Assembly: GCA_947643165.1 (NCBI GenBank)
Contig: CANRVB010000014.1
Coordinates: 1 to 59,586, forward strand
Source of the DNA: an uncultured Porphyromonadaceae bacterium
Lineage (GTDB): Bacteria; Bacteroidota; Bacteroidia; Bacteroidales; Muribaculaceae
Reading direction: 5' to 3'
DNA length: 59,586 nt
Position numbers and translations under genes: made by a program. Shown here piece by piece: positions 18,540-27,503 of the stretch (its first letter is position 1; the number at the start of each line of letters is the position of its first letter). The notes below the pieces were generated by a model that saw only the letters and a list, made by a program, of their open reading frames with translations, had not been told where the DNA came from and did no database searches.

Positions 18540-19811
18540 ATGAAATCTGCATTTCTCATAGCTGCCACATCTTCAGGTTGTGGCAAAACCACATTATCGC
18601 TCGGTCTGATGCGCGCGCTTTCTCGCAGAGGACTATGCGTGCAGCCATTCAAGTGCGGTCCGGATTACATAGACACCCAGTTTCAAACAATCGCGACGGG
18701 GCAAGAGTCTATCAATCTTGACCTATTCATGTCATCAAAAGGCCACGTCAGATCATTGTTTCACAATTACTCTGCAAATGCAGACATAAGTATCACGGAA
18801 GGTGTTATGGGAATGTTCGACGGATTTGACGGTATGTCGGGTAGTAGCGCCGACATAGCTCGGCTGCTCGACATCCCCGTCATTCTTTTGATCAATGCTG
18901 CATCTACCGCCTATTCGGTAGCTGCCACTATATACGGATTCTCCCGTTTCCACCCGGAGGTCAGAGTTGCAGGAGTCGTTTTCAATCGTGTTGCTTCTGA
19001 AAATCATTTTTCGTATCTCCGGAAAGCATGTAGTGATGTTGGAATAGAATGCCTTGGTTATCTGAAACGAAACGAACTGCTACAGGTTCCGTCAAGACAT
19101 CTCGGCCTGACACTCTCATCCAGAGAATCGATGAACTCATTTATCGACAGTGCCGCCGATGAGGTGGAACGAACTATTGATATTGATAAAATACTATCGG
19201 CCACAATTATATCATCTCGATCTAAGTACATACCTTCTGTAAGTTCAACAATAAATATGACTGTTGCTGTAGCTCGCGATGAAGCTTTCAATTTTATATA
19301 TCCGGCCAATCTGAAAGCATTTGCCCGAACCATATACTTCTCTCCTATACACGATAAAGAACTTCCCGATGCTGATATCATTTACCTTCCCGGTGGTTAT
19401 CCTGAACTGTTTGTCCGGGAACTTGAGGCAAACTCAGCCATGAGACACATGATCAAAGCTCATGCTGACTGCGGCAAAAAAATATTGGGAGAATGTGGAG
19501 GTTTTATTTATCTATGCCGCCACCTCGATGGCCACAAAATGTGTGGAGTGTTTCCTATGGAGGCCACAATGGCCGATAGCTCACTCTCTTTAGGATACCG
19601 CACTGTCAACTTTAACGGCTTCACCGTCAAAGGTCATGAATTTCATTACTCACACATCACGGAGCAATCTGTCTCTGGATCAATTGCTACACAATTAAAT
19701 GCCAAGGGGCGAAAGGTTGACACTCCTGTTTACCGGTATAAAAACACTATTGCAGGCTACACCCATCTATACTGGGCTGAAACTGACATTTCACAACTTT
19801 GGGAAAAATGA
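18540..19811 (+). CDS. cbiA: Cobyrinate a,c-diamide synthase CbiA
   Basis: This 423-residue enzyme uses ATP and glutamine to amidate the a and c side chains of cobyrinate. The N-terminal P-loop (TSSGCGKTTLSLGL) begins near residue 10, followed by KCGPDYIDTQF and EGVMGMFDGFDG. The C-terminal class I glutamine amidotransferase domain has the nucleophile in GECGGFIYL and a distal His near the C-terminus (GYTHLYW). Length and domain order are normal for CbiA. It begins directly after cbiJD and shares ATGA with the adenosyltransferase gene. Confidence 0.95.
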   Translation: MKSAFLIAATSSGCGKTTLSLGLMRALSRRGLCVQPFKCGPDYIDTQFQTIATGQESINLDLFMSSKGHVRSLFHNYSANADISITEGVMGMFDGFDGMSGSSADIARLLDIPVILLINAASTAYSVAATIYGFSRFHPEVRVAGVVFNRVASENHFSYLRKACSDVGIECLGYLKRNELLQVPSRHLGLTLSSRESMNSFIDSAADEVERTIDIDKILSATIISSRSKYIPSVSSTINMTVAVARDEAFNFIYPANLKAFARTIYFSPIHDKELPDADIIYLPGGYPELFVRELEANSAMRHMIKAHADCGKKILGECGGFIYLCRHLDGHKMCGVFPMEATMADSSLSLGYRTVNFNGFTVKGHEFHYSHITEQSVSGSIATQLNAKGRKVDTPVYRYKNTIAGYTHLYWAETDISQLWEK

Positions 19812-20410
19812 GACGTATATACACACGATCCGGCGACAAAGGTATGACCGGAATACATGGCGGTGAACGCGTGCCTAAGACCGATATTCGTATCGAAGCT
19901 AACGGATGTATTGACGAACTGAATGTGTCTGTCGGTATGTTACGGACAGCTATCGCATCGGAACACGAATGGCAGAGTATCCTGCGTGATATTCAGCTAA
20001 ACCTGATGACTATGATGAGCCTCGTGGCTACAAGAAGCAATCTGAGATCTTCCAACCCCAATACCCTGTCGCCGCTTCTCATTGAAAACATTGAAACGCT
20101 CATTGACCGCATCAATATGGAGTGTACTCCACCCGACAGCTTTATCCTTCCGGGCGGTACTCCCGTTGCCGCTCTGCTACACCAATGCCGCGTACTTGCC
20201 CGTAGAGCTGAACGTCGGCTCTGGAGTCTGAACGAAAAAGACGAGGTCCCTGAAGCCATACTGCAATACTTCAACCGGTTGTCCGACCTTTTTTTCATAA
20301 TGGCCCGATACGAACTCCAGCAAGCGGAATGCCGGGAAGAAATATGGCGGGAGTTCGGATATAAACGGAAATTAAAACAACCTATTACTTCATCAGACCC
20401 AAGATTATGA
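19808..20410 (+). CDS. pduO: PduO-type cob(I)yrinate/cob(I)alamin adenosyltransferase
   Basis: The product (200 residues from the ATG at 19808) transfers the adenosyl group of ATP to cob(I)yrinate or cob(I)alamin. It has the PduO N-terminal motif RSGDKGMTGIHGGERVPK, which binds ATP, a central FILPGGTPVAALLHQCR, and a VLARRAERRL helix carrying the conserved arginines. I chose ATG 19808 over the TTG at 19799 because it gives the usual ATGA overlap with cbiA. It precedes cbiP, which acts on the adenosylated product. Confidence 0.93.
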   Translation: MRRIYTRSGDKGMTGIHGGERVPKTDIRIEANGCIDELNVSVGMLRTAIASEHEWQSILRDIQLNLMTMMSLVATRSNLRSSNPNTLSPLLIENIETLIDRINMECTPPDSFILPGGTPVAALLHQCRVLARRAERRLWSLNEKDEVPEAILQYFNRLSDLFFIMARYELQQAECREEIWREFGYKRKLKQPITSSDPRL

Positions 20411-21876
20411 ACAACAATCGACTGTCTCCGATCATGCTGGTTGGTACTGGAAGTGATGTCGGGAAAAGCCTTATTGCAACGGGACTATGCCGGATATTCT
20501 TGCAAGACGGATACAAACCGGCCCCGTTCAAAGCTCAGAACATGGCTCTTAACTCTTATGCTACCCCCGAAGGTTTGGAGATAGGTAGAGCTCAGGCAGT
20601 ACAGGCCGAGGCTTCCGGCATACCCTGCTCTGCAGATATGAATCCGATTCTTCTCAAACCGTCGGGAGAGCATACATCACAGGTTATATTGAACGGAAAA
20701 CCATGTGGCAACCGTGATGCCTACAGTTACTTCCGCAAAGACGGTAAGGAAACCCTGCGTGCAATCGCCCATGATGCTTACAACCGCCTTGCCGATAGTT
20801 TCAATCCAATTGTAATTGAAGGAGCCGGCAGCATATCCGAACTCAATCTACGCGATGGAGATATTGTCAATATGTCTATGGCAGCCTATGCCGGTGCTCA
20901 CGTAATATTGGTTGCCGACATTGACCGCGGTGGTGTTTTTGCAAGTGCATTCGGCTCAATCATGCTGCAGACACCAGAGGACAGAAAACGGATCAAAGGC
21001 ATAATTGTAAATAAATTTCGCGGCGATCTACGGCTATTTGATGACGGTCGCAGAATCATGGAGGATATCTGTGGCGTTCCGGTTCTTGGCGTCGTACCTA
21101 TGGCTCCTCACATACATATAGATGAAGAAGATTCCGTAGCTCTCGCTGGCAAAGATCACCACGCATCGTACGACAAGGTAAATATAGCTGTTGTCCTCCT
21201 GAAACATATTTCCAACTTCACAGATTTCAATGTCCTTGAACGTCACCCTCAGGTTAACTTGTTTTATGCAAGCACTCCCGAAGATATCTTGGATGCTGAT
21301 ATTGTTATTTTACCAGGCAGCAAGAATACACTGTCCGATTTACTTCACCTGCGCAAAAACGGAATGGCCAAAGCTATACTGTCTGCACACGACGCCGGAA
21401 AAACGGTTATTGGTATATGCGGCGGCTACCAGATGATGGGCGAATACGTAAGCGATCCGCACAACATTGAGGGCGATATAACCCGGTTGCCTGGTTTAGG
21501 TTTACTACCGGTTAAAACCGAGATGACTCCGGCAAAAACCACACGCCAGGTAAAGTTTCATTTCAATAATGACCCTCAGACATGCAATGGATATGAGATA
21601 CACATGGGTCGGACAACTACCGACCGGCCATTCATCACTCTTGCCGATGGAACCTGTGAAGGTTGTATGACCCACGACAAGTGTTTCGGTAGCTACATCC
21701 ATGGCCTGCTTGACAATCAGCCGGTTATCGACTTCATACTGAAACCATACCTTACCGCCCCTCAATCGGTTTCGTTTGATGCCTCGACATACAAGGAACA
21801 GCAATACGATTTGTTGGCTGAATGGCTCAGGACTTACATTGATATCCCGCGTTTATACGAAATCATACATGACTGA
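20407..21876 (+). CDS. cbiP: Cobyric acid synthase CbiP/CobQ
   Basis: This 489-residue enzyme amidates the b, d, e and g side chains of adenosylcobyrinate a,c-diamide. The N-terminal ATP site is VGTGSDVGKSLIATGL, followed by PFKAQNMALNSY, a strong CbiP signature. The amidotransferase domain has GICGGYQMMG and YIHGLLDN. It is the last gene of the compact run, overlapping pduO by ATGA. Lower-ligand assembly genes do not follow, so the operon as seen stops at adenosylcobyric acid. Confidence 0.95.
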   Translation: MNNNRLSPIMLVGTGSDVGKSLIATGLCRIFLQDGYKPAPFKAQNMALNSYATPEGLEIGRAQAVQAEASGIPCSADMNPILLKPSGEHTSQVILNGKPCGNRDAYSYFRKDGKETLRAIAHDAYNRLADSFNPIVIEGAGSISELNLRDGDIVNMSMAAYAGAHVILVADIDRGGVFASAFGSIMLQTPEDRKRIKGIIVNKFRGDLRLFDDGRRIMEDICGVPVLGVVPMAPHIHIDEEDSVALAGKDHHASYDKVNIAVVLLKHISNFTDFNVLERHPQVNLFYASTPEDILDADIVILPGSKNTLSDLLHLRKNGMAKAILSAHDAGKTVIGICGGYQMMGEYVSDPHNIEGDITRLPGLGLLPVKTEMTPAKTTRQVKFHFNNDPQTCNGYEIHMGRTTTDRPFITLADGTCEGCMTHDKCFGSYIHGLLDNQPVIDFILKPYLTAPQSVSFDASTYKEQQYDLLAEWLRTYIDIPRLYEIIHD

Positions 21877-22113
21877 CCAACGGCCACGTCATATTGACAT
21901 CCGCGCATAACTTCCTATCGTATAGTACGTTGAAATACTGTAACAGCCTGATGATATTGCCTCATATAATAGTCTGCCTAAGGAAATGTAATGCTATTTC
22001 ATTCGGTTAATAATTATTATCAAACCTGAAATTGCCAAACAAAACTTCTGTATATGCCGTTTTTCAGTCAGTCAACAACCCCTATTAACGAACTACTCTA
22101 AAACAATCGAACT

Positions 22114-22344
22114 ATGGACATACAGAACATCATATCCGAACTCACATCAAAATTTGGAGGATCGTTTGACATCACGGCTGTCACCGAACATCTCAAAGGA
22201 ATAGATACAAGTAAATTTTCGATTGAAGAAATCATTGGTAAGGTCAAGGAATCCGGATTGATAGGCGATCTTGACGGCGATGGCATCAAGGAAAACCCCA
22301 TTGATGAAATCAAAGGTAAGTTAGGAAGTCTATTCGGTAAATAA
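22114..22344 (+). CDS. Small acidic hypothetical protein with DxDGDG calcium-loop-like motif
   Basis: The 76-residue protein has no signal peptide. Amphipathic helices fill residues 1-50, followed by GDLDGDGIKENPIDEIKGK. Asp52, Asp54 and Asp56 are spaced as in an EF-hand or dockerin calcium loop, but residue 12 of that loop is Ile63 and the acid is displaced to Asp64. It stands alone: 237 bp of non-coding DNA lie upstream, and a strong hairpin lies 40 bp downstream. I do not recognise a named family. Coding status is supported by the coherent helical pattern, the ATG start and the terminator. Calcium binding is only a suggestion. Confidence 0.65.
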   Translation: MDIQNIISELTSKFGGSFDITAVTEHLKGIDTSKFSIEEIIGKVKESGLIGDLDGDGIKENPIDEIKGKLGSLFGK

Positions 22345-22383
22345 CTGCGATACAGACAAATAGTCAACAATATCAACGACTAC

Positions 22384-22422
22384 GAAGTGAGGCTGCCTAA
22401 CAAGTTTAGGCGGCCTCACTTC
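22384..22422 (+). terminator. Hairpin terminator after the small acidic protein
   Basis: Two 17-nt arms (22384-22400 and 22406-22422) pair with one G-U and a 5-nt loop. The U tract is poor, so termination efficiency is uncertain. The position between the small gene and katA fits an end-of-unit structure. Confidence 0.6.
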
Positions 22423-22507
22423 ATAAAATGAGCTTATACCTATAACTGTAATACTATAAATATAAAACCATCTAAAATACACACGTTCAAAACATTACAA
22501 TGATTGT

Positions 22508-24016
22508 ATGGATAAGAAAAGACTGACCGCTGAAAACGGCCGCCCGATCGCCGACAACCAAAATGTACAGACAGCAGGCCCTCGTGGTCCCATAACGGTA
22601 CAAGACCCCTGGTATCTTGAGAAAATAGCCCATTTCGATCGCGAGGTAATACCTGAACGACGAATGCACGCAAAGGGCTCAGGTGCATTCGGAAGATTCA
22701 CTGTAACCAACGATATATCAGAATTTACTCGGGCATCAATTTTCTCGGAAGTAGGGAAGCAGACGCCTTGTCTGGTACGTTTCTCTACTGTAGCCGGAGA
22801 ACGTGGCGCAGCTGATGCAGAACGTGATATACGAGGCTTTGCCATAAAATTTTATACGGATGAAGGCAATTGGGACCTCGTAGGAAACAACACACCGGTA
22901 TTCTTTCTTCGGGACCCTTTGAAATTCCCCGACCTGAACCATGCTATAAAGCGTGATCCAAAAACCGGAATGCGTAATCCTACAGCTAACTGGGATTTCT
23001 GGACTTTATTACCAGAGGCACTCCATCAGATAACGATAACAATGTCGCCACGTGGCATACCTGCCTCATTCCGTCATATGCATGGTTTCGGAAGCCACAC
23101 ATACAGCTTCATTAATAATGAGAACAAACGCACATGGGTGAAATTCCACTTTATATCCATGCAAGGTATCAAGAACTTGACCGACAAAGAAGCTGAAGCC
23201 ATCGTAGCAAAAGACCGAGAGTCCAACCAACGCGATCTGTTTGAGGCGATTGAGCGTGGTGACTTTCCGAAATGGAAGATGCAGGTGCAACTCATGACTG
23301 AGGATGAGGCACAGAAATACCACATCAATCCATTTGACTTAACCAAAGTCTGGTATCATAGTGACTTTCCGTTACATGATGTCGGCATACTCGAACTGAA
23401 CCGCAACCCGGAGAATTTTTTTGCCGAGATTGAACAGGCTGCATTCAACCCCGCCAACATTGTTGACGGGATCGGATACTCCCCCGACAAAATGCTTCAG
23501 GGACGCTTGTTTTCATACGGCGACGCACAACGCTACAGGCTCGGAGTAAACCATAATCTCATACCCGTAAACCGCCCCAGATGTCCATTCCATTCTTACC
23601 ATAGAGACGGTCAGATGCGCACTGATGACAATTATGGATCAACAATATCCTACGAACCAAACAGTTACGGAGAGTGGCACGACTCACCTTCACGCAAAGA
23701 ACCACCCATGCACTTGTATGGCGATGTATACAACTATAATGAGCGCGAATATGATGATGATTATTACACACAGCCTGGAAAATTATGGCGATTGATGGGG
23801 GAGGCGGACAAAAAGGCGACGTGCGACAATACGGCAGCGCAGATGAAGGGCATACCTCTATTTATAAAGCAACGTCATGTACGTGCCTGCTACAATGCGG
23901 ATTACGAGTATGGACAGATGCTTGCCGACGCATTAGGCATAAGCCTCAGCGAGGCTCTTTCCGCAGAAGATCCGGCTCATCCGGCATGGGACAAACGTCA
24001 AATGAAGTGTGATTGA
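22508..24016 (+). CDS. katA: Monofunctional heme catalase KatA
   Basis: The 502-residue protein is a small-subunit clade catalase that converts hydrogen peroxide to water and oxygen in the cytoplasm. The distal heme-site residues are His54 ([12 protein letters not shown]) and the Asn127/128 pair (VGNNTPVFF), and the proximal heme ligand is Tyr337 in [12 protein letters not shown]. Length is typical for the clade. It needs heme, which may connect it to the neighbouring tetrapyrrole locus. It is flanked by hairpin terminators and appears to be transcribed alone. No convincing OxyR site was found in the 80 AT-rich bases upstream. Confidence 0.97.
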   Translation: MDKKRLTAENGRPIADNQNVQTAGPRGPITVQDPWYLEKIAHFDREVIPERRMHAKGSGAFGRFTVTNDISEFTRASIFSEVGKQTPCLVRFSTVAGERGAADAERDIRGFAIKFYTDEGNWDLVGNNTPVFFLRDPLKFPDLNHAIKRDPKTGMRNPTANWDFWTLLPEALHQITITMSPRGIPASFRHMHGFGSHTYSFINNENKRTWVKFHFISMQGIKNLTDKEAEAIVAKDRESNQRDLFEAIERGDFPKWKMQVQLMTEDEAQKYHINPFDLTKVWYHSDFPLHDVGILELNRNPENFFAEIEQAAFNPANIVDGIGYSPDKMLQGRLFSYGDAQRYRLGVNHNLIPVNRPRCPFHSYHRDGQMRTDDNYGSTISYEPNSYGEWHDSPSRKEPPMHLYGDVYNYNEREYDDDYYTQPGKLWRLMGEADKKATCDNTAAQMKGIPLFIKQRHVRACYNADYEYGQMLADALGISLSEALSAEDPAHPAWDKRQMKCD

Positions 24017-24072
24017 GTCTATATTCAGCTTAAGATCAGACACTTATCTCAGAGATCCCTTGAGGTAAAAAC

Positions 24073-24112
24073 AAAGAGGCCGCCGAATAAGCTTCGGATG
24101 GCCTCTTTTTCT
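24073..24112 (+). terminator. katA terminator
   Basis: A GC-rich stem (AAAGAGGCC pairing with GGCCTCTTT, with a small internal bulge) is followed by a run of five T residues and CTT. It lies 56 bp after the katA stop. Confidence 0.8.
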
Positions 24113-24194
24113 TAGGCTAACAGAAGGCTTTAGAGCTGAATATCAGCGAGAAAGCATCTGCCATAGCAATGATTTTCAGTAAATAGAGGGTTGT

Positions 24195-25493
24195 TTATCT
24201 GATGGCATCATAAGCAGCGAGGGTTTCTTCAAAGCGCTGAGCAAGGTCAGTAAACTTGTATAAACCGTCGGCATTCTTCTCCAAGCCCTTCAGGGTAAGA
24301 GGATATATCATCGGAGGATTATCAAGGGAGAGCAGTTCCATATTGCGAAGTTGATCGACACTTTGATATACGATGTTAAGGTCGGCGTATTCAACGCCGT
24401 CGGCTCCCACGAATTTCTCAACTACTATCTTAGAGCCTATAGGGGTTTTCTTCTCTATGGTGTTTGGGAGTTCGTATTCCTCGACACCCAAAGCGGTGGC
24501 GACTGCCGAAAGATTGCTGTCGTGCCCCACCAGGAATGTGAATTTGCGGTCGGGGGAACGGAGCTCGTCGTAGATGTACTGGATCAGCGGATGGGACACA
24601 TTCACAGCCACGATAGGTGCGGTGAAGAGTACATCCTGATAAACATCCTTGATTTTAGCCAACCGGGCCCACTGCTCGCGGGTGAGGTTCTTGCCAAAGG
24701 CGGCCTTCACGGAATCCGGCTCCTCGTAGTACTGGAGGATAAAGGCATCGGAAGCTGCGTTGAGGTCCTTTAGTGCCGAACCGGCTTTCATGGCCGGTTC
24801 CTTGAATTTCTCAAACACAATCTCGGTGTTGAAGTTACTGAAATCTTTCAGTTTCGGGTCGTTGGTTCTGGCCATAGGAGAATCCTTGGTATCCATCACC
24901 TCCTGAATGAAAGCATATTCGGGGGCTATGGCTTCGTTGATTCCCACAATCCCATTTTTACCACCCATGGCATTGATCTGCTCCATTGCTGTAGCCACGA
25001 ACTCCGGACTCACCTTGGTGAGCTGAGGATTGAATAGCGGATCCATTTTGCTGGGCTCATAGCGGTGGTTGACGCGTACACCTCCCACCGGCATGAAACC
25101 TGAGGAGAAATATTGCGCGGTGGCAATGCACCGCTGCATGGAGTTGGCTATCACGTTAAGGTCGTCGGCAGTTGGAATATGGTTTTCGGGGAACAGCCCA
25201 GCATCTACAGCCCATTTGCGAAAATATTGTCCCATCAAAGTCTCCAGTGCCCCTCCACGCGATGTAAGCTCACTCTTTCCGGCGCTCCATTTGGTCCACT
25301 GGTGGGGAGTCATGCGCCCAAGGTCGCTTTTGCTGTCGCTAAGCGGGGAACGGATGTTATGGCGGCTCAATACCACCGCCTCCTTAAGTTTGTACTTGTC
25401 CTTGAATTCCTGACTGCGCTGTGCCTGGGCATTGAGCAAAGCGGGAACACTCATGAACACGAGTGCAAGCGCCGCGGTAAAGATAGCTCTCAT
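24195..25493 (-). CDS. Exported histidine-acid phosphatase (phytase/glucose-1-phosphatase-like)
   Basis: This 432-residue periplasmic enzyme has a cleavable signal peptide (to about residue 24, LNAQAQ). It belongs to the branch-2 histidine phosphatases, which release phosphate from phosphomonoesters such as phytate or glucose-1-phosphate. The catalytic loop is LSRHNIRSPL, with Asn in place of Gly in the classical RHGxRxP, and the proton-donor motif is VGHDSNL (HD). It also contains NSMQRCIATAQ, typical of the family. It is divergent from an OprO/OprP-like porin across a 338-bp intergenic region, which suggests a joint role in phosphate acquisition. The exact substrate is unknown. Confidence 0.88.
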   Translation of the reverse strand: MRAIFTAALALVFMSVPALLNAQAQRSQEFKDKYKLKEAVVLSRHNIRSPLSDSKSDLGRMTPHQWTKWSAGKSELTSRGGALETLMGQYFRKWAVDAGLFPENHIPTADDLNVIANSMQRCIATAQYFSSGFMPVGGVRVNHRYEPSKMDPLFNPQLTKVSPEFVATAMEQINAMGGKNGIVGINEAIAPEYAFIQEVMDTKDSPMARTNDPKLKDFSNFNTEIVFEKFKEPAMKAGSALKDLNAASDAFILQYYEEPDSVKAAFGKNLTREQWARLAKIKDVYQDVLFTAPIVAVNVSHPLIQYIYDELRSPDRKFTFLVGHDSNLSAVATALGVEEYELPNTIEKKTPIGSKIVVEKFVGADGVEYADLNIVYQSVDQLRNMELLSLDNPPMIYPLTLKGLEKNADGLYKFTDLAQRFEETLAAYDAIR

Positions 25494-25831
25494 ATCTGTT
25501 GAAATTGATTAAATGCGGGGATTATGCTGAGTATCCCCTGTTTTTCGTGGTTTGTGTTAATTCTGAATCCTATATATATCACCGTCACTACACTTTTGCC
25601 AACAAGCGACGCATAAAAAAAGTTCATACAGACAGGCCTGCTTCTCCCTCAAAAAAAATAATCAAATTTCAAAAACATTCTTAAATACGGGTGTGTTTAC
25701 ATAACGAATCTAAAAAAATATAACCACCGTTATTTCACGCTATATTAAACTACATCACATAACCATGGGCGAGGATACGCACACAATTCCTTACGCTCCA
25801 CCCATGAAAACGCTTCAACCCACATCACAAT
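25494..25831. other. Divergent intergenic region between phosphatase and porin genes
   Basis: This 338-bp AT-rich stretch must hold the promoters of both flanking genes. I see no exact TAnnTTTG promoter box and no enterobacterial Pho-box. A small hairpin (GGGGAT at 25517-25522 pairing with ATCCCC at 25533-25538) falls in the predicted 5' leader of the phosphatase. A second imperfect inverted repeat (around 25765-25807, CCATGGG with CCCATG) falls in the porin leader. Confidence 0.5.
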
Positions 25832-27040
25832 ATGAAAGCTATCAGACTAACAGCCCTCCTGGCCGTCACAACCTTAGGAATCGCCTCAGCACAAGTCCAA
25901 TATGAGAACAAGGTAAAAATACAGCCTACCGGACGTATTCTTTTAGACGGTGCCGTGTACATTCCCGACGGGGCCCTATACAAGTCGACCGATGCGGAAG
26001 GGAACACTATCTATGGCCCCCACTTCTCAGACGGAGCCGCCCTCCCTGATATCCGCATGGGTGCCAAAGTGAGCTACGGTCACTGGCAGGCAAAAATCGA
26101 TGTAGGCTACGGCTATCAGAAACTTGGATTCAAGGATGTGTTCATCCAATATAACTTCGATCCTTCCAACTATCTGCGTGGAGGCTATTTCGTACACCAG
26201 TTCGGTCTCAACGCCGCCACCTCGAGCTCGATGAAACCGATGATGGAGGCTGCTACCACCGACGATTTCTTCAAGGCCACAGGACGTAATGTGGGCATAG
26301 AGTATGTTCATGACAAGGACCAGTTTTTCACGGGTGTGAGCGCCATAATCGACGGCACTTCGATGTCGAAGCCGGCCAATGAACAGGGAAAAGTGAGCTA
26401 CGGCGGCATCACACGCCTTGTTTGGCGCCCCTACCATGATCAAGGCCTCATCACCCAAGTGGGAACCTCGTTCTGGTATCAGTCGGCCCTCCACACTCTG
26501 GAGGAGAACGGCGCGGTGTCCAGTGGATTCTTCAACTACAGTGCCAATTTTCCCACCCGCGTCAACAAAGTGGGTATGCTCGACGCCTATGTCAGCGATG
26601 CCAAGAGTGTGTTCAAATTCTCTCCTGAGCTGGTGCTGGCCTATAACCGAATGGCTATCGAAGGACAATACTACTACATGAACATCGCCCGCAAGGGTGA
26701 CCTCGCCAACTACCATGCCCAGGGCGGCTACGGAATGCTGCGCGGAATTCTCATCGGAGAGGCATACGGATACTCCCACGGCGATGCAGGACTGGCCACC
26801 CCGGCACCAAAATCGCTCGAGATGATTCTCGGCTACAACTACACAGACGCCTCATGCCGCAAGGCCGGGATTTTCGGCGGACGTACCAACGACATATCCC
26901 TCACTTTCAACTACTACATCAACAAGTACATGATGGCCCGTCTGCGCTACTCTTACACAAATGTAAGCAACAGTGCCCTGCTTGACTACCACAAATGTCA
27001 CGTGAATACCATCCAGGCACGAATCCAGATTCTCTTCTAA
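25832..27040 (+). CDS. Phosphate-selective porin OprO/OprP-like outer-membrane protein
   Basis: The 402-residue protein has a signal peptide (MKAIRLTALLAVTTLGIASA) and many amphipathic beta strands ending in QARIQILF, with a C-terminal phenylalanine typical of outer-membrane barrels. The pattern LPDIRMGAKVSYGHWQAKID and the region around YFVHQFGLN match the phosphate-selective porin O/P family of Bacteroidota. It would let phosphate or small phosphorylated compounds cross the outer membrane. Its divergent neighbour is an exported phosphatase that could generate the phosphate. Anion specificity is inferred. Confidence 0.85.
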   Translation: MKAIRLTALLAVTTLGIASAQVQYENKVKIQPTGRILLDGAVYIPDGALYKSTDAEGNTIYGPHFSDGAALPDIRMGAKVSYGHWQAKIDVGYGYQKLGFKDVFIQYNFDPSNYLRGGYFVHQFGLNAATSSSMKPMMEAATTDDFFKATGRNVGIEYVHDKDQFFTGVSAIIDGTSMSKPANEQGKVSYGGITRLVWRPYHDQGLITQVGTSFWYQSALHTLEENGAVSSGFFNYSANFPTRVNKVGMLDAYVSDAKSVFKFSPELVLAYNRMAIEGQYYYMNIARKGDLANYHAQGGYGMLRGILIGEAYGYSHGDAGLATPAPKSLEMILGYNYTDASCRKAGIFGGRTNDISLTFNYYINKYMMARLRYSYTNVSNSALLDYHKCHVNTIQARIQILF

Positions 27041-27447
27041 ACTATAAAATTCCTGGACCGGAATCATATAGTGTATGCGTGAAGACGGCAGTATGAAAGT
27101 CCAATCTGTCATAATTTAAAAGTAAGTAGATCTTGAAGAACTATGGCATTGTTATGCTATGTATCGTGAGACGAATAGAGCAAAGCGACTAATGGCTGCA
27201 CCTCGGTGGACATCGGGATATTTCAGTCTTATTCTTTTGATGAGAGTATTTATGCCTTGGTAGAGGTCTGTACATCTATCCATGTGACTACATAGTTCAC
27301 ACTCATTGCAAGGGTGTATAGCTTATTTAGAAGCATTGCTGTCGGATGTAGATGCCTTTGGAATAGACCTTGAAACGGAAGTTATGGGTGACAACGAAGA
27401 AGAACAATAAAAGATCATTGAGAAAATAGCCGTAATTGAACTTGAAA
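27041..27447. other. Non-coding scar upstream of the AbiE-like operon
   Basis: This stretch of about 400 bp has no intact gene. Short broken reading frames are present, including the C-terminal-looking remnant described separately. Its base composition is poorer in GC than the porin gene before it. It looks like the junction of an inserted segment. No repeat, integrase or tRNA was seen at its edge. Confidence 0.4.
27288..27410 (+). pseudogene. Possible C-terminal gene remnant
   Basis: An open frame of 40 codons without a usable start ends with an acidic tail (EVMGDNEEEQ) and a TAA at 27408-27410, which reads like the natural C-terminus of a protein. A stop precedes it at 27285-27287. A second frame upstream (ending at about 27295) also reads protein-like, so a frameshifted relic is possible. 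The family is not recognisable. Confidence 0.3.
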
Positions 27448-27479
27448 TTTGTACATCTCATTATTTTACTCTAATTTTG
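27448..27479 (+). promoter_or_regulatory. Bacteroidota-type promoter of the AbiE-like operon
   Basis: The -33 element TTTG (27448-27451) and the -7 element TAATTTTG (27472-27479) are separated by 20 bp, an exact match to the Bacteroidota consensus TTTG-N19-21-TAnnTTTG. Transcription would begin near 27486, so the in-frame TTG at 27477 cannot be the start codon and the ATG at 27504 is used. Confidence 0.8.
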
Positions 27480-27503
27480 CATTATTACCTTATTAAAGTA
27501 AAT

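Noticed and set aside
21877..22113. Possible cobalamin riboswitch or B12 box after cbiP
   Set aside because: No B12-box consensus or characteristic core was found in this gap; any riboswitch for the operon is expected upstream of base 1.
22423..22507. Possible OxyR site upstream of katA
   Set aside because: Short ATAG/CTAT-like pieces occur in AT-rich DNA but without the required spacing.
26027..26779. Minus-strand open frame of 250 codons
   Set aside because: It is antisense to the porin gene. Its length follows from the GC-rich codon use of the porin, and its translation is low-complexity without motifs.
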